Assembly: GCA_023254845.1 (NCBI GenBank)
Contig: JALRKE010000003.1
Coordinates: 1 to 43,885, forward strand
Length of the DNA stretch: 43,885 nucleotides
Direction: 5' to 3'
Source: Candidatus Nanopelagicaceae bacterium
Lineage (GTDB): Bacteria > Actinomycetota > Actinomycetes > Nanopelagicales > Nanopelagicaceae
Shown here: positions 18,362 to 30,315 of the stretch, one piece after another
How positions within the stretch are numbered: position 1 is the first letter of the stretch
How the letters are laid out: every line of letters starts with the position of its first letter
The notes under the pieces: model-generated
What the model was told of the DNA's origin: nothing
Seen by the model: only the letters and a program-made list of their open reading frames with translations
Databases searched by the model: none
Program-made: the position numbers and the translations under genes

Positions 18362-19801
18362 TTAGCGATAAGCGGGAGCAACGCCACCCACAGCATCACC
18401 GATAATGTGTACCCGCATTGCATTAGTAGAGCCAGGTATTCCTGGAGGCGAACCTGCAACGATCATTATCGCTTCACCTTTAGTTACCCGCTTCTCTTCG
18501 ATAAGTATTGCGTCGACCTGCTTGACCATCTCATCAGTGGTCTTAACAAGTGGAGTGATAAAAGGTTCAACTCCCCAAGAGAGCGCAAGTTGTCGATAAG
18601 TGGTTTCATCTGGAGTTAACGCAACGACTGGGATATTGCTGCGCAATCGAGACATGCGTCGAGCCGAATCCCCCGACTTCGTGAATGTTGCCAGGACCTT
18701 TGCTCCTATTACTTGGCCCACTTCGGTAGCCGCTTTAGTTATTGCTCCCCCTTTAGTTTTCGGGTTATGTAAAAGCGCTGGGATGAGATGCAAAGCATCG
18801 GTTTCAGTCTTCTCTATTATGCGCGCCATCGTCTTAACGGTTTCAATTGGGTAGCTACCCACACTAGTTTCACCAGAGAGCATTAGCGCATCTGCGCCAT
18901 CAAGGACTGCATTGGCGCAATCAGTAGCTTCGGCACGAGTTGGTCTTGAATTGGTGATCATCGAATCAAGCATCTGGGTAGCGACGATCACAGGTTTTGC
19001 CTCTTCGCGAGCAAGTGTGATGCATCGTTTTTGGACAAGCGGGATATCTTCGATCGGCATCTCTACGCCAAGATCACCACGAGCAACCATAATTCCATCA
19101 AAGGTTTTTATAATCTCCTCAAGATTATCGACACCTTGCGGCTTCTCAATCTTCGCAATTACCGGACGATGTATACCTAACTCCTTCATCACGCTATGTG
19201 CACCATCTATATCTTTTGCACTTCGCACAAAGGAGAGCGCGATGAAATCAGCGCCCGCTTTTAACCCCCACTTAAGATCTTCGATATCTTTCTCAGAGAG
19301 CGCCGGAACTGATACCGCAACGCCGGGCAGATTCAAACCTTTGTTGTTGGAAATTGGACCAGCTTCAACGCACTTAGTTCTTACCTCGGTCGCAGTTACA
19401 GCTATTACCTCAACTGCAACTTTTCCATCATCAATGAGAATGCGATCTCCGGCTCTGCAATCTTTCGGTAGCCCCTTGTAGGTGGTACTTACGCGATCTT
19501 TGGTGCCAGCAACATCTTCTATCGTAATCGTTAATAGATCATTAACCTTTAGATCATGCGGACCGCTTTCAAATCTGCCTAACCGAATCTTGGGACCTTG
19601 TAGGTCAACCAATATTGCTACCGAAGCGCCCTTCTTTGCAGCAGTACTTCTAACTAAATCCAAACGAGCTTGATGCTCCGCGTACTCGCCATGTGAAAGA
19701 TTGAGCCGGGCTACATTCATTCCGGCATCAATTAGCGAAGCAATCCCTTCGGGGCTTTCAACCGCGGGACCCAGCGTGCAGACAATCTTTGCTCTACGCA
19801 T
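18362..19801 (-). CDS. pyk: Pyruvate kinase
   Basis: MRRAKIVCTLGPAVESPEGIASLIDAGMNVARLNLSHGEY; IEKPQGVDNLEEI; MVARGDLGVEMP. Confidence 0.97.
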   Translation of the reverse strand: MRRAKIVCTLGPAVESPEGIASLIDAGMNVARLNLSHGEYAEHQARLDLVRSTAAKKGASVAILVDLQGPKIRLGRFESGPHDLKVNDLLTITIEDVAGTKDRVSTTYKGLPKDCRAGDRILIDDGKVAVEVIAVTATEVRTKCVEAGPISNNKGLNLPGVAVSVPALSEKDIEDLKWGLKAGADFIALSFVRSAKDIDGAHSVMKELGIHRPVIAKIEKPQGVDNLEEIIKTFDGIMVARGDLGVEMPIEDIPLVQKRCITLAREEAKPVIVATQMLDSMITNSRPTRAEATDCANAVLDGADALMLSGETSVGSYPIETVKTMARIIEKTETDALHLIPALLHNPKTKGGAITKAATEVGQVIGAKVLATFTKSGDSARRMSRLRSNIPVVALTPDETTYRQLALSWGVEPFITPLVKTTDEMVKQVDAILIEEKRVTKGEAIMIVAGSPPGIPGSTNAMRVHIIGDAVGGVAPAYR

Positions 19802-19818
19802 TGGAGAACCTTATTCCA

Positions 19819-19832
19819 TCAACTTAAGTTGA
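19819..19832. promoter_or_regulatory. 14-bp perfect palindrome TCAACTTAAGTTGA between gltD stop and pyk start (candidate operator)
   Basis: Sequence equals its own reverse complement; centre about 24 nt upstream of the pyk ATG. Confidence 0.4.
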
Positions 19833-19840
19833 ACCATGAA

Positions 19841-21298
19841 TCAAACCGTTAGTGGCTTTGAATCATGCTCGATTGGCGAAGGAAGTTGTGTGCGCCCCAT
19901 TAGATGTTGATCAACAGCAGCCGCGGCGCTTCTTCCTTCCGCGATAGCCCAGACGATAAGTGATTGACCTCGCCCGGCATCACCACATACGAAAACGCCC
20001 TCAACGTTGGTTGCAAAGTTCTCATCGCGTTCAATATTTCCTCGGGGATCAAGTGTGAGTTTAAGATCTTTAACTAATCTATTTTCTTCAATCCCAGTAA
20101 AGCCAAGGGCGAGGAAGACCAAGTCAGCGTCGATGACTCTTTCAGTTCCAGCAACGGGCTCAAACTTTCCATTCTCAAAAGCGGTTTCGATGACTTTCAG
20201 CCCAATTAGATTTCCGCTTTTATCCTTTACAAACTCTTGAGTCGCAATTGAATAGAGACGCTCGCCCGCTTCCTCGTGCGCGCTACTTACTCGGTAAACC
20301 ATGGGATAGGTCGGCCACGGTTGAGAGGAGGGCCGTTCATCTGTTGGTCTGGGCATGATTTCAATCTGGGTTATTTGAGCAGCGCCTTGCCTAATTGCGG
20401 TCCCTAAACAGTCTGCGCCAGTGTCGCCTCCACCAAGAATTATTACTTTCTTTCCCTTTGCGTTAATAGGTGGCGCTTCATTCAATTCACCGAGCGCTTG
20501 TTTGTTGCCCCAAGGTAGATATTCCATTGCCTGATGCACTCCACCGGCTTCTCGCCCGGGGATATTCAAATCTCTTGCTTGAGTCGCTCCAACAGCAAGA
20601 ACTACTGCGTCATAGCGCGCCTTCAATTCACTTGCAGTTAAGTCAGCTCCAACATTGACTCCCGGGCGGAATCTCGTTCCTTCGCGTTGCATCTGATTTA
20701 GGCGGCGATCAAGGATTGATTTCTCCATTTTGAATTCTGGAATGCCGTATCGAAGCAATCCGCCGATCTTCTCGGCGCGCTCATAAACAACAACGGTATG
20801 GCCGGCCCGAGTCAATTGTTGGGCTGCTGCTAACCCGGCCGGGCCAGAGCCAATGACGGCTACTGTCTTTCCAGTTATTCGATCGGGTTGTAACGGGCGA
20901 ACATTTCCAGCTTGAAATGCCTCTTCAATCGTGCGCAGCTCAATCTGTTTGATAGTAACTGGGTTTTGATTTATACCAAGAACGCAAGAGGTCTCGCACG
21001 GAGCAGGACAGAGCCGGCCAGTAAATTCAGGGAAATTATTTGTGGCATGGAGACGATCAATTGCATCAACCTTCTCGTTTCGCCAAATCAAGTCATTCCA
21101 TTCAGGAATCAGATTACCTAGCGGGCAACCTTGGTGACAGAACGGGATACCGCAATCCATACAACGACCTGCTTGACGTTGAAGCGATGAGAATTCTTGC
21201 TCTTCGTAAACTTCGCGCCAATCCCTTATGCGCACATCAACTGGGCGGCGCTTTGGAGTCTCGCGTTCAAACTTCATAAATCCTTTTGGATCAGCCAT
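19841..21298 (-). CDS. gltD: Glutamate synthase small subunit
   Basis: [25 protein letters not shown] Fe-S motif; [13 protein letters not shown]; adjacent to gltB. Confidence 0.97.
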   Translation of the reverse strand: MADPKGFMKFERETPKRRPVDVRIRDWREVYEEQEFSSLQRQAGRCMDCGIPFCHQGCPLGNLIPEWNDLIWRNEKVDAIDRLHATNNFPEFTGRLCPAPCETSCVLGINQNPVTIKQIELRTIEEAFQAGNVRPLQPDRITGKTVAVIGSGPAGLAAAQQLTRAGHTVVVYERAEKIGGLLRYGIPEFKMEKSILDRRLNQMQREGTRFRPGVNVGADLTASELKARYDAVVLAVGATQARDLNIPGREAGGVHQAMEYLPWGNKQALGELNEAPPINAKGKKVIILGGGDTGADCLGTAIRQGAAQITQIEIMPRPTDERPSSQPWPTYPMVYRVSSAHEEAGERLYSIATQEFVKDKSGNLIGLKVIETAFENGKFEPVAGTERVIDADLVFLALGFTGIEENRLVKDLKLTLDPRGNIERDENFATNVEGVFVCGDAGRGQSLIVWAIAEGRSAAAAVDQHLMGRTQLPSPIEHDSKPLTV

Positions 21299-24200
21299 TT
21301 AGCACCTCCATGATTGCGCTCTCTTGGTCTTTGCCCGACTTTTCCGCTTCAGATATAACTTTTAGGACCCGTGCATAGTCGCGCGGCATGACTCTTGTAA
21401 ATCGATTAACTGATTTGCCCCAATCCTTAAGTAACTCTGCGGCTACATCCGAACCAGTCTCGGCAAAGAACTTTGAGATGATGCTCTCTAGTTGAGAATG
21501 ATCTTCTGCTGGAACTTCCTGAAGATCGACCATCTCGGTATTGACTAGTCGAGGATCTAGATCAAGTAAGTAGGCAACTCCACCCGACATACCCGCAGCA
21601 AAATTTCTTCCCGTCTTTCCGAGAACTACAACTTTTCCGCCAGTCATGTATTCGCAACCATGATCGCCTGCGCCTTCAACGATAGCGGTTGCGCCAGAAT
21701 TCCTTACACAGAACCGCTCTCCCACAATCCCGCGGACAAAGATTTCTCCACTAGTTGCACCATAGCCAACGACATTGCCAGCGATGACATTATTTTCAGA
21801 GTCAAAGGGCGCCTTTTCGTCGGGCCGTACGATCAATCTTCCTCCAGATATACCTTTTCCTAGGTGATCATTAGCGTCGCCGTATAAGCGAATGGTCAGG
21901 CCGCGGGGAATGAATGCACCTAGTGATTGACCGGCAGATCCATGAAGCGTAACTTCGATCGTATCCTCCGGTAAACCCGCGCCACCAAATCGCTTTGTGA
22001 TTTCAGAACCGAGAATTGTTCCTACAGTGCGATTCCTATTTCTAATCGGAAGAGAAATGGCTAGATGTTCTCCGGTTTGAAGAGCTGGAGCAGCTAGCTT
22101 GAGTAGTTCGTTATCAAGTGCCCCGGATAAACCATGATCTTGTTCAACTTCCTTTTTACGGGCCTTGTACTTAGTGTCATCTGGAAACTTGAGAATCGGT
22201 TCAAGATTAAGTCCTGATGCTTTCCAGTGAGCAATTGCCTTTTTCGTATCTAGCAACTCGACTTGGCCAATCGCTTCAGCGAGCGTTCTAAAGCCAAGTT
22301 TGGCAAGCCACTCGCGGACCTCTTCAGCAATATATTCAAAGAATGTTTGAACAAATTCAGGCTTTCCAGTAAAGCGCTCGCGAAGTTTTGGGTTCTGGGT
22401 TGCAACACCAACGGGGCAAGTGTCGAGATGACAGACGCGCATCATCACGCAACCAGAAACGACTAACGGCGCAGTCGCAAAACCGAACTCTTCTGCGCCA
22501 AGAAGGGCGGCGATAATTACATCTCTTCCGGTCTTCATCTGACCATCAGTTTGGACAACGATTCGATCGCGTAGTCCATTAAGGATTAACGTCTGTTGCG
22601 TCTCCGCCAGTCCTAATTCCCATGGCGCGCCTGCGTGCTTTAAAGAAGTAAGCGGGGAAGCACCAGTTCCACCATCATGACCAGAGATTAGAACTACATC
22701 TGCATGCGCCTTACTTACGCCAGCTGCGACTGTTCCCACTCCAACTTGCGCTACAAGCTTTACATGAATTCGAGCATCGCGATTTGAATTCTTTAGATCG
22801 TGAATCAACTGGGCTAGATCTTCAATTGAATAGATGTCGTGATGAGGTGGCGGAGAAATCAAGCCTACGCCAGGAGTGGAATGACGGGTCTTTGCAATCC
22901 AGGGATAGATTTTATTTCCAGGAAGCTGTCCACCCTCGCCTGGCTTAGCTCCTTGAGCCATCTTAATCTGTATGTCATCAGCATTTACGAGGTACTCACT
23001 CGTTACGCCAAATCTTCCGGAAGCGACTTGCTTTATTGCTGATCGTTTCGAATCTCCATTCTCTAGCCGCTTATAACGATGTGGATCTTCACCGCCTTCG
23101 CCAGTATTGGATTTAGCGCCAATGCGATTCATTGCAATAGCAAGTGTTTCGTGAGCTTCTTGCGAGATAGATCCGTAAGACATCGCGCCAGTTGAGAAGC
23201 GTTTGACTATCTCAGAGACTGGTTCGACTTCTTCAATCGGAATGGCGCTACGGACTCCTTCTTTAAATGTGAAGAGCCCGCGCAGCGTCATTAACGCCCT
23301 AGATTGTTCATCGACTCTGGTTGTGTAGCGTTTAAAGATGTCATAGCGCTTTGAGCGAGTAGCGTGCTGCAGGGCAAAAACTGTTTCGGGATTAAATAGA
23401 TGCGGCTCGCCATCGCGACGCCATTGGTACTCCCCGCCGATAGGTAGTCGCTTAGTATTTGGTATCTCGCCACCTGGTGGGTAGGCGATGTGATGTCGCT
23501 TGATAGTTTCTTCGGCAATTACATCTAATCCGACTCCACCAAGCCGAGACGTCGTACCGACAAAGTACTCATCGATTAACTCTTGGGATAGACCGAGCGC
23601 TTCAAAGACTTGTGCGCCGGTGTAAGAAGCTATAGTCGAGATTCCCATCTTCGACATGACCTTTAGAACGCCTTTACCGAGCGACTTGATTAAGTTGTAG
23701 ACGGCTTTCTCAGCAGAAACATCAGTGATTACGCCTTGAAGCACTAAGTCTTCAGCAGACTCCATCGCTAAATAAGGATTGACTGCCGCCGCTCCATATC
23801 CAACCAAAAGCGCAACATGGTGGACTTCGCGTACTTCACCGGTCTCAACGACTAGGCCAACTTTGGTTCTAGTTTTCTCGCGGATGAGATGATGATGTAC
23901 CGCAGCAGTGAGCAAGAGCGAGGGAATAGGAGCGTTCTCGCCATCTCCATCGCGGTCAGATAGAACAATTATCCGTGCGCCCTCTTTGATGGCATTTGAG
24001 ACTTCTGCTCTGATTTCTTCTAGTCGATCCTTTAATCCCTGTCCACCTTCGGCAATTTCGAAGAGTCCGCGAACTACATGCGCAGAAAGCCCAGGATGGC
24101 TACCGTCCGCATTTACATTGATTATTTTTGCCAGCTGATCATTATCAATGACAGGAAAATCAAGACTTATTTGTCTACATGATGCAGGGCCTGGGTCAAG

Positions 24201-25823
24201 GAGATTGTGCTCGGGCCCAATCGATCCCCCAAGTGAAGTAACTAACTCTTCTCTAATTGCATCAAGAGGTGGATTAGTAACTTGGGCAAAGAGTTGTGAA
24301 AAATAATCAAATAAGAGCCTTGGTTTGTCCGAGAGCACCGCCACCGGAGTATCCGTTCCCATCGAACCGATTGGTTCTGCGCCACTCTTTGCCATTGGGG
24401 TGATAATTAAGCGGAGTTCCTCTTCGGTGTAGCCAAATGCTCTTTGACGACGTAATACCGAGGAGTGTGGGTAGAAAATGTGTTCGCGCGCCGGGATATC
24501 CTCTAACCGAACCATCCCAGCGTGAAGCCATTCTCCGTATGGGGCTGATGCAGCAAGTGAATCTTTTATTTCGTCATCTTCAATAACTCGACCTTCATCT
24601 AGATCTACGAGGAACATCTTTCCTGGTTGAAGCCGGCCCTTTCTTAAGACTCGATCTTGCGGGATATCAAGGACGCCAACTTCGCTTGCAAGTACAACGA
24701 GACCATCCTTTGTAATCCAGAATCGACTTGGACGAAGTCCGTTTCGATCTAAGACAGCTCCGATTTGGTGACCATCTGTAAAAGTTATACATGCTGGTCC
24801 ATCCCATGGTTCCATCAATGCAGAGTGGAAGCGGTAGAAATCTCGACGATGTTGTGACATCGTCTCATGGTTCTCCCAAGCCTCCGGAATCATCATTAAG
24901 ACAGCATGTGGAAGAGATCTACCGCCGAGATAGAGAAGTTCTAGCACCTCATCAAACGATGCAGAATCACTACCTTGTGGATCAACTATTGGAAATAGTC
25001 GCTTTAGATCGCCGGGGATTAATTCACTTTCAAGAAGCGCCTCTCGCGCAGCCATCCAGTTCCGGTTTCCCTTAACAGTATTTATCTCACCGTTATGGGC
25101 AATGAATCTATATGGGTGGGCAAGCGGCCAAGACGGGAAAGTGTTGGTGGAGAATCGCGAGTGAACTAAGGCAAAGGGTGAGTGCAACTTTGGATCATTT
25201 AAATCCGGGAAGAATTCTGAGAGCTGATGCGTAGTGAGCATTCCTTTATAGACGATTGTCTCTGCTGAGAGCGAAGCGAAGTAGAGCGGGAGTTGATGCT
25301 CTACTCGTTTCCGGAAGCAGAATGCGAGGCGATCTAATGCAATCCCAGATTCGCCACTTAATCCAGCCAGAAAGAGCATTTTGAAATCTGGCATCACAGA
25401 GAGCGCAGTTGCACCAAGGCTCGATGAATTGATCGGGACGTTGCGCCAACCTAGAACTCTTAATCCCTCTGCTTTCGCTAACTCGTCAAGTTGGTTCAGC
25501 TCCTGAAAATCTCTTGGAAGAAAAGCAATACCGACCGCGTATTCACCAGCAATCGGGAGATCGAATTGAACTTCGGACCTTAAGAAACGGTCAGGAACAC
25601 GGATCAATATGCCTGCACCATCACCGCTATTGACTTCGGCGCCCGATGCGCCACGGTGATCTAGATTGCGTAGCGCCTCTAAGCCTTGTTGAACAATCTC
25701 GTGAGTTGCCTCTTTATTGAGAGTTGCGACCATGGCCACTCCGCAGGCATCATGCTCGAAGGCAGGGTCGTATAGACCGCTGCGCTCCGGCAGAGCGCTA
25801 AAGAGTTTTTCAGAGATTGCCAT
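21291..25823 (-). CDS. gltB: Glutamate synthase large subunit
   Basis: Class II glutaminase start ([18 protein letters not shown]), FMN-binding synthase domain, GXGXG repeats ([19 protein letters not shown]). Confidence 0.98.
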   Translation of the reverse strand: MAISEKLFSALPERSGLYDPAFEHDACGVAMVATLNKEATHEIVQQGLEALRNLDHRGASGAEVNSGDGAGILIRVPDRFLRSEVQFDLPIAGEYAVGIAFLPRDFQELNQLDELAKAEGLRVLGWRNVPINSSSLGATALSVMPDFKMLFLAGLSGESGIALDRLAFCFRKRVEHQLPLYFASLSAETIVYKGMLTTHQLSEFFPDLNDPKLHSPFALVHSRFSTNTFPSWPLAHPYRFIAHNGEINTVKGNRNWMAAREALLESELIPGDLKRLFPIVDPQGSDSASFDEVLELLYLGGRSLPHAVLMMIPEAWENHETMSQHRRDFYRFHSALMEPWDGPACITFTDGHQIGAVLDRNGLRPSRFWITKDGLVVLASEVGVLDIPQDRVLRKGRLQPGKMFLVDLDEGRVIEDDEIKDSLAASAPYGEWLHAGMVRLEDIPAREHIFYPHSSVLRRQRAFGYTEEELRLIITPMAKSGAEPIGSMGTDTPVAVLSDKPRLLFDYFSQLFAQVTNPPLDAIREELVTSLGGSIGPEHNLLDPGPASCRQISLDFPVIDNDQLAKIINVNADGSHPGLSAHVVRGLFEIAEGGQGLKDRLEEIRAEVSNAIKEGARIIVLSDRDGDGENAPIPSLLLTAAVHHHLIREKTRTKVGLVVETGEVREVHHVALLVGYGAAAVNPYLAMESAEDLVLQGVITDVSAEKAVYNLIKSLGKGVLKVMSKMGISTIASYTGAQVFEALGLSQELIDEYFVGTTSRLGGVGLDVIAEETIKRHHIAYPPGGEIPNTKRLPIGGEYQWRRDGEPHLFNPETVFALQHATRSKRYDIFKRYTTRVDEQSRALMTLRGLFTFKEGVRSAIPIEEVEPVSEIVKRFSTGAMSYGSISQEAHETLAIAMNRIGAKSNTGEGGEDPHRYKRLENGDSKRSAIKQVASGRFGVTSEYLVNADDIQIKMAQGAKPGEGGQLPGNKIYPWIAKTRHSTPGVGLISPPPHHDIYSIEDLAQLIHDLKNSNRDARIHVKLVAQVGVGTVAAGVSKAHADVVLISGHDGGTGASPLTSLKHAGAPWELGLAETQQTLILNGLRDRIVVQTDGQMKTGRDVIIAALLGAEEFGFATAPLVVSGCVMMRVCHLDTCPVGVATQNPKLRERFTGKPEFVQTFFEYIAEEVREWLAKLGFRTLAEAIGQVELLDTKKAIAHWKASGLNLEPILKFPDDTKYKARKKEVEQDHGLSGALDNELLKLAAPALQTGEHLAISLPIRNRNRTVGTILGSEITKRFGGAGLPEDTIEVTLHGSAGQSLGAFIPRGLTIRLYGDANDHLGKGISGGRLIVRPDEKAPFDSENNVIAGNVVGYGATSGEIFVRGIVGERFCVRNSGATAIVEGAGDHGCEYMTGGKVVVLGKTGRNFAAGMSGGVAYLLDLDPRLVNTEMVDLQEVPAEDHSQLESIISKFFAETGSDVAAELLKDWGKSVNRFTRVMPRDYARVLKVISEAEKSGKDQESAIMEVLNG

Positions 25824-25856
25824 CTCGCTCCATCTTCAGATTCGCACGACGTAGTA

Positions 25857-25891
25857 GTCCCTTGAATCTCTTAGATTTGTTCTGAAGGGAC
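25857..25891 (-). promoter_or_regulatory. Bulged stem-loop in the VIT-gltB spacer (leader structure or weak terminator)
   Basis: GTCCCTT (25857-25863) / AAGGGAC (25885-25891) enclosing AATCT-CTT-AGATT (25865-25877); no clear U tract. Confidence 0.45.
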
Positions 25892-25929
25892 GGCGATGGC
25901 CCGTGGGAAGGGAGAATCTACCAAATAAG

Positions 25930-26643
25930 TTAGATGCCGGAGATATGAGCGATCTGACCCACGCCCGCGGTAATCGCCATACCAAGCGCGCCACCCAGGA
26001 CGATTCTCAGAGTTGTCCGACCAACTTTTGATCCAGCGGTCTTTGCACTCACGATCCCAGCCATTACTAGACCAATAAATGAAAAGCCGATGATGGAGAT
26101 TGCTTTATCCCCGAGGGTAGGGGCGAAGGCTCCAACAAAAGGAATCAATCCGCCAGCGGTAAAGCTAGCTGCCGATGCGACGGCGGCCTGTAACGGTCTT
26201 GCTTTAGTTGCTTCAAATTGTCCAAGCTCATCGCGCAAGTGGGCGCCCAGGGCATCATGTTCATGTAACTCTCGGGCAACTTTCTCCGCAGTGGCTCTTG
26301 ATAAACCACGTGCTTCATAAATCTGGGTCAACTCCTCGAGTTCCCCTTCTGGATCTAATTCAAGATGTTCTTGCTCAAGGATGCGATCGGATTCTTCAAT
26401 ATCGTTTTGAGAACGAACCGAGACATACTCCCCAACCGCCATCGACATAGCTCCCGCCGCGATAGCAGCAGCACCGGCAGTCAATACAAACTCATCTTTT
26501 CCAGCCGATACCACGCCGATCATTAATGATGCAGTCGAGACAAGACCATCGTTGACTCCAAGAACTGCGGCGCGGAGCCAGCCAGCGCGATTGGTCTTAT
26601 GGTCTTCGTTGCGCTTATGTATCTCATGTAGCGACATGCTCAA
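25930..26643 (-). CDS. VIT1/CCC1 family transporter-like membrane protein
   Basis: RAAVLGVNDGLVSTASLMIGVVSAG and AIAAGAMSMAVGEYVSVRSQNDIEESD motifs of the VIT family. Confidence 0.92.
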   Translation of the reverse strand: MSMSLHEIHKRNEDHKTNRAGWLRAAVLGVNDGLVSTASLMIGVVSAGKDEFVLTAGAAAIAAGAMSMAVGEYVSVRSQNDIEESDRILEQEHLELDPEGELEELTQIYEARGLSRATAEKVARELHEHDALGAHLRDELGQFEATKARPLQAAVASAASFTAGGLIPFVGAFAPTLGDKAISIIGFSFIGLVMAGIVSAKTAGSKVGRTTLRIVLGGALGMAITAGVGQIAHISGI

Positions 26644-27470
26644 ACCCTACTCCCTGAACTCTCTTCTGCCTTTGAATTTAGGCGGTAGAAAATTAGAGAA
26701 GCAGCGAGGAGAAGAGTGAGGCTGGTCCAGATATTCAGACGTAGTCCTAGGATCAAGTTCGCTTCGTCAATCCTGATCATCTCAATCAAACCACGACCAA
26801 ATGAGTAAGCGGCGACATAGAGAGCAAATAGCGAGCCGCTTGCGAGTTTCTTTCGCTTTCCGATCCAAATCAGTAAGAGAGCCATAAGCGAACACCAGAG
26901 CGCCTCATATAAGAAGGTCGGGTGGAATGTTTCAAAGTTTGAGTATCCAATTGGTCGGTAGCGGAATGGAATTTCAAGAGCCCAAGGCGCATCAAGAGGT
27001 CGACCGAACAACTCTTTGTTAAACCAATTTCCAAATCTCCCAATCGCTTGGGCAATCAACAGCCCAGGAGCAATCGCATCGGCAAATTGCGCAAAGGAAA
27101 TCTCGCCCCGATTTGAACTCTTCTTATAGGCAAAGTAAGCAGCGACGGCGCCAAGTGAGATTGCTCCCCAAATACCGAGCCCGCCCTGCCAGATATAGAG
27201 AGCTTCAATTGGCTTACCGCCCGCTCCAAAATAGCCCTGGGGCGAAGTAATCACGTGATAGAGCCGGCCACCAATCACACCAGCAGGTACAGCAAAGAGC
27301 GCTACATCACCGACAACACCTGGTTTGCCGCCCATCGCAACATATCTTCGCCCACCGATAAATACCGCGGCAACAATTCCAAGCATGATGCAGAATGCGT
27401 AGAAATGAAGCGTCAATGGACCGATCTCTAGAAAGGATCGTTCCGGCGAGGGAATGCTGGCGAACTTCAC
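26640..27470 (-). CDS. lgt: Prolipoprotein diacylglyceryl transferase
   Basis: LHFYAFCIMLGIVAAVFIGGRRY; GGRLYHVIT; AQAIGRFGNWFNKELFGRPLDAPWAL Lgt signature. Confidence 0.96.
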   Translation of the reverse strand: MKFASIPSPERSFLEIGPLTLHFYAFCIMLGIVAAVFIGGRRYVAMGGKPGVVGDVALFAVPAGVIGGRLYHVITSPQGYFGAGGKPIEALYIWQGGLGIWGAISLGAVAAYFAYKKSSNRGEISFAQFADAIAPGLLIAQAIGRFGNWFNKELFGRPLDAPWALEIPFRYRPIGYSNFETFHPTFLYEALWCSLMALLLIWIGKRKKLASGSLFALYVAAYSFGRGLIEMIRIDEANLILGLRLNIWTSLTLLLAASLIFYRLNSKAEESSGSRV

Positions 27471-27481
27471 CGATTCCCTAC

Positions 27482-28225
27482 CTACTGCTTTGCAGCTTCT
27501 ACCGCCGCCTTAAACTCATCAAGTTTGAATTCGCTAGTGGTTCTCTCCCAACGAGTTCCATTAATGAAAACAGTCGGAGTTCCTTCCACATTATTTGGCT
27601 TCATGGATTCAGCGACTCTCTTAACGTTATCGCCATATTTATTATCGTTTACGCAATCTGCAAATGTTTGGTTGGAAATGCCTAGTTTTTCGCCGATAGT
27701 AATCAAATTCTTATTTGAGAAGAGCCCAGAATTTTCATTGCCTTGAACTTGATAGATCGCTTTGTGGAAATCGAGGAAGCGACCCTCATCGATTGCACAA
27801 TATGCGGCGTTAGATGCGCGAACTGATTCTTGACCCAAGAAGGAGGCCATGTGATAGACGACCTTTGCCTCTTTATTTCTAATTAACTCATCTAAGTAGT
27901 CGCCCATCTCCTTCTCAAAGAAGTTGCAGAATGGACATTGAAAATCTTCCCAGATATTGATTTCTAGGGCGGAATCAGGATTGAAGGTGATTCCATAATC
28001 ATCTGCTTCGCTAACTTGTGCGGTTAATGGCGCACCAAGGTTTGAGTTATCCAAGTTTTCAATTGCAATTGGGGTTTCGCTGCTGCCACCGGAGCGCTTA
28101 TCCATGAAGGTGAAGATGACGCCGGATAAAACTACGAGTCCAACCATCCCAAGGACTAAATTCCGAGTAAGGGTGTCACCTTTTGGTTTGGCATCTCTGA
28201 CTTTCTGGCGAGGCTCTTTTGGCAC
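27482..28225 (-). CDS. DsbA-like membrane-anchored thioredoxin-fold protein (GTG start)
   Basis: Single N-terminal TM segment; EDFQCPFCNFFEKEM CPFC motif; GTPTVFINGTRW cis-Pro region. Confidence 0.88.
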   Translation of the reverse strand: MPKEPRQKVRDAKPKGDTLTRNLVLGMVGLVVLSGVIFTFMDKRSGGSSETPIAIENLDNSNLGAPLTAQVSEADDYGITFNPDSALEINIWEDFQCPFCNFFEKEMGDYLDELIRNKEAKVVYHMASFLGQESVRASNAAYCAIDEGRFLDFHKAIYQVQGNENSGLFSNKNLITIGEKLGISNQTFADCVNDNKYGDNVKRVAESMKPNNVEGTPTVFINGTRWERTTSEFKLDEFKAAVEAAKQ

Positions 28226-28302
28226 GTTTGCTCCCTTAACTTTCTTTATTCAATTTACTCGGTTTGGCCTTGTGAAATCTTGAAGATTCTATGCTAAACC
28301 CG

Positions 28303-29088
28303 CTACCTGCGCACCGCCGCGGCAAGTTCGGTTGCGAGGGACTTCACCTTTAAGTTGGCTTCTGATTCGCTATTGGACTCGAGAATCATCTTAATGAAGG
28401 CTGAGCCGACGATTACGCCATCTGCATACTTCGCTATCTCACGAGCTTGGGCACCAGTCGAGACCCCCAACCCGACGCAGACCGGAGTCTTAGATACCTT
28501 CTTAATCCGCTCGACCAGAGCCTGTGCTGCAGATGAGATATCTGTTCGCGCCCCGGTGACGCCCATCAAGCTCGCCGCATAAATGAAACCAGAACAGCGA
28601 GCACTCACCTCTGTGAGTCGACTATCTTTTGTACTTGGTGCAACCACATAAACTCGATGTAAGCGCTCCTTATCAGTTGAACTTATCCAAGATTGCGACT
28701 CCTCGATTGTTAGATCAGGAGTGATTACGCCTTCTCCCCCTACTTTCCTGAGCTCTTGCGCAAACTCCTCAACTCCGAATCGTTCGATTGGGTTCCAATA
28801 AGACATCACTAACGTTGGTACAGGGCTTGTGGCAACCACCTTGAAAACATCTCGGGTCGTGAATCCATTATTTAGAGCTGTTTCCGAGGCCCGTTGAATC
28901 ACCGGTCCATCCATTACGGGATCGCTATATGGAAGTCCTACTTCAATCACATCAACTCCACCTTCAATCATGGCTTTGATTGCCGAGATTGAGCGATCCA
29001 AAGTTGGAAAACCTGCCGGAAGATACCCAATTAGAAGCGCGCGATTTTCAGCGCGGGCGAGGTCGAAACTCTCTTCTAGAAGTGACAT
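28303..29088 (-). CDS. trpA: Tryptophan synthase alpha chain
   Basis: GGVDVIEVGLPYSDPVMDGPVIQRAS signature; follows trpB. Confidence 0.97.
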   Translation of the reverse strand: MSLLEESFDLARAENRALLIGYLPAGFPTLDRSISAIKAMIEGGVDVIEVGLPYSDPVMDGPVIQRASETALNNGFTTRDVFKVVATSPVPTLVMSYWNPIERFGVEEFAQELRKVGGEGVITPDLTIEESQSWISSTDKERLHRVYVVAPSTKDSRLTEVSARCSGFIYAASLMGVTGARTDISSAAQALVERIKKVSKTPVCVGLGVSTGAQAREIAKYADGVIVGSAFIKMILESNSESEANLKVKSLATELAAAVRR

Positions 29089-29111
29089 TTCAATCGTCCA
29101 AGTCCTACGCT

Positions 29112-30299
29112 CTAAAGCGGTATTCCAAAATACTGTGCAGCGGTTTGTACATCTTTATCACCTCTGCCAGAGAGATTTATAAGAAGAGCGCTTTCATCGC
29201 CCATTTCCTTACCGATCTTCATCGCTCCAGCAAGTGCATGCGCCGTCTCAATTGCCGGGATGATTCCCTCGCTCTTTGAAAGAAGTGAAAAAGCTTCCAT
29301 CGCCTCATCATCTGTAATTGCCTGATACTCCGCCCGCCCAACCTCATGTAAATAGGCATGCTCCGGTCCAACGCCAGGGTAATCCAGTCCCGCTGAAATG
29401 GAATGTGATTCGCGTGTTTGCCCATCGTCATCTTGCAACACATAAGTACGCGTGCCATGCAGAACCCCCGGAGTACCCCCAACAATCGTTGCTGCGTGCT
29501 TTCCGGTCTCAACTCCGGCGCCCCCCGCTTCAAGTCCAATAAGGCGCACTGATTGATCATTTAGAAATGCGTAGAAAATTCCAATCGCATTCGAGCCTCC
29601 ACCTACACATGCAAGGACTGCGTTCGGAAGTCTTCCGATTAACTCCAACATCTGTGTGCGCGATTCATCGCCAATGATTTTATGAAAGTCTCGAACCATA
29701 GTTGGAAATGGATCTGGTCCAGCTACCGTGCCAAGGAGATAATGAGTCGTCGCTACATTGGTAACCCAATCTCGCATCGCTTCATTTATCGCATCTTTCA
29801 AAGTCCTAGAACCAGTTGTGACTGGAATTACTTCAGCACCAAGCAGTTTCATTCGTGCCACATTTAGGGCCTGACGTTTTGTATCTTCTTCGCCCATATA
29901 AACAACGCACTCAAGTCCGAGAAGCGCTGCTGCGGTTGCAGAAGCAACGCCATGCTGTCCCGCACCAGTCTCGGCAATGATGCGCTCTTTACCCATGCGC
30001 TTTGTAAGCAGGGCTTGCCCCAGAACATTATTTATCTTGTGGCTTCCAGTGTGATTGAGATCCTCACGTTTTAAGAAAATGCGCGCACCGCCACAATATT
30101 CAGCAAATCTCTTTGCCTCGGTTATTATCGAAGGCCTTCCCGTGTATGTACGGTGCAACTCCATTAACTCAACTTGGAATGTTGGATCGGTTAACGCTTC
30201 CTGATGCGCAAGAGACAATTCTTCAAGTGCTCCGATGAGCGCTTCTGGGACAAATCGACCTCCGAACCTGCCAAAGTGGCCAATCAAATCGGTAGTCAT
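29112..30299 (-). CDS. trpB: Tryptophan synthase beta chain
   Basis: [32 protein letters not shown]-lysine signature. Confidence 0.98.
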   Translation of the reverse strand: MTTDLIGHFGRFGGRFVPEALIGALEELSLAHQEALTDPTFQVELMELHRTYTGRPSIITEAKRFAEYCGGARIFLKREDLNHTGSHKINNVLGQALLTKRMGKERIIAETGAGQHGVASATAAALLGLECVVYMGEEDTKRQALNVARMKLLGAEVIPVTTGSRTLKDAINEAMRDWVTNVATTHYLLGTVAGPDPFPTMVRDFHKIIGDESRTQMLELIGRLPNAVLACVGGGSNAIGIFYAFLNDQSVRLIGLEAGGAGVETGKHAATIVGGTPGVLHGTRTYVLQDDDGQTRESHSISAGLDYPGVGPEHAYLHEVGRAEYQAITDDEAMEAFSLLSKSEGIIPAIETAHALAGAMKIGKEMGDESALLINLSGRGDKDVQTAAQYFGIPL

Positions 30300-30315
30300 A
30301 ACGCAACCATACTTT

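Noticed and set aside
18912-19481. 189-aa plus-strand ORF opposite pyk
   Set aside because: Antisense to strongly conserved pyruvate kinase; no domain or RBS support.
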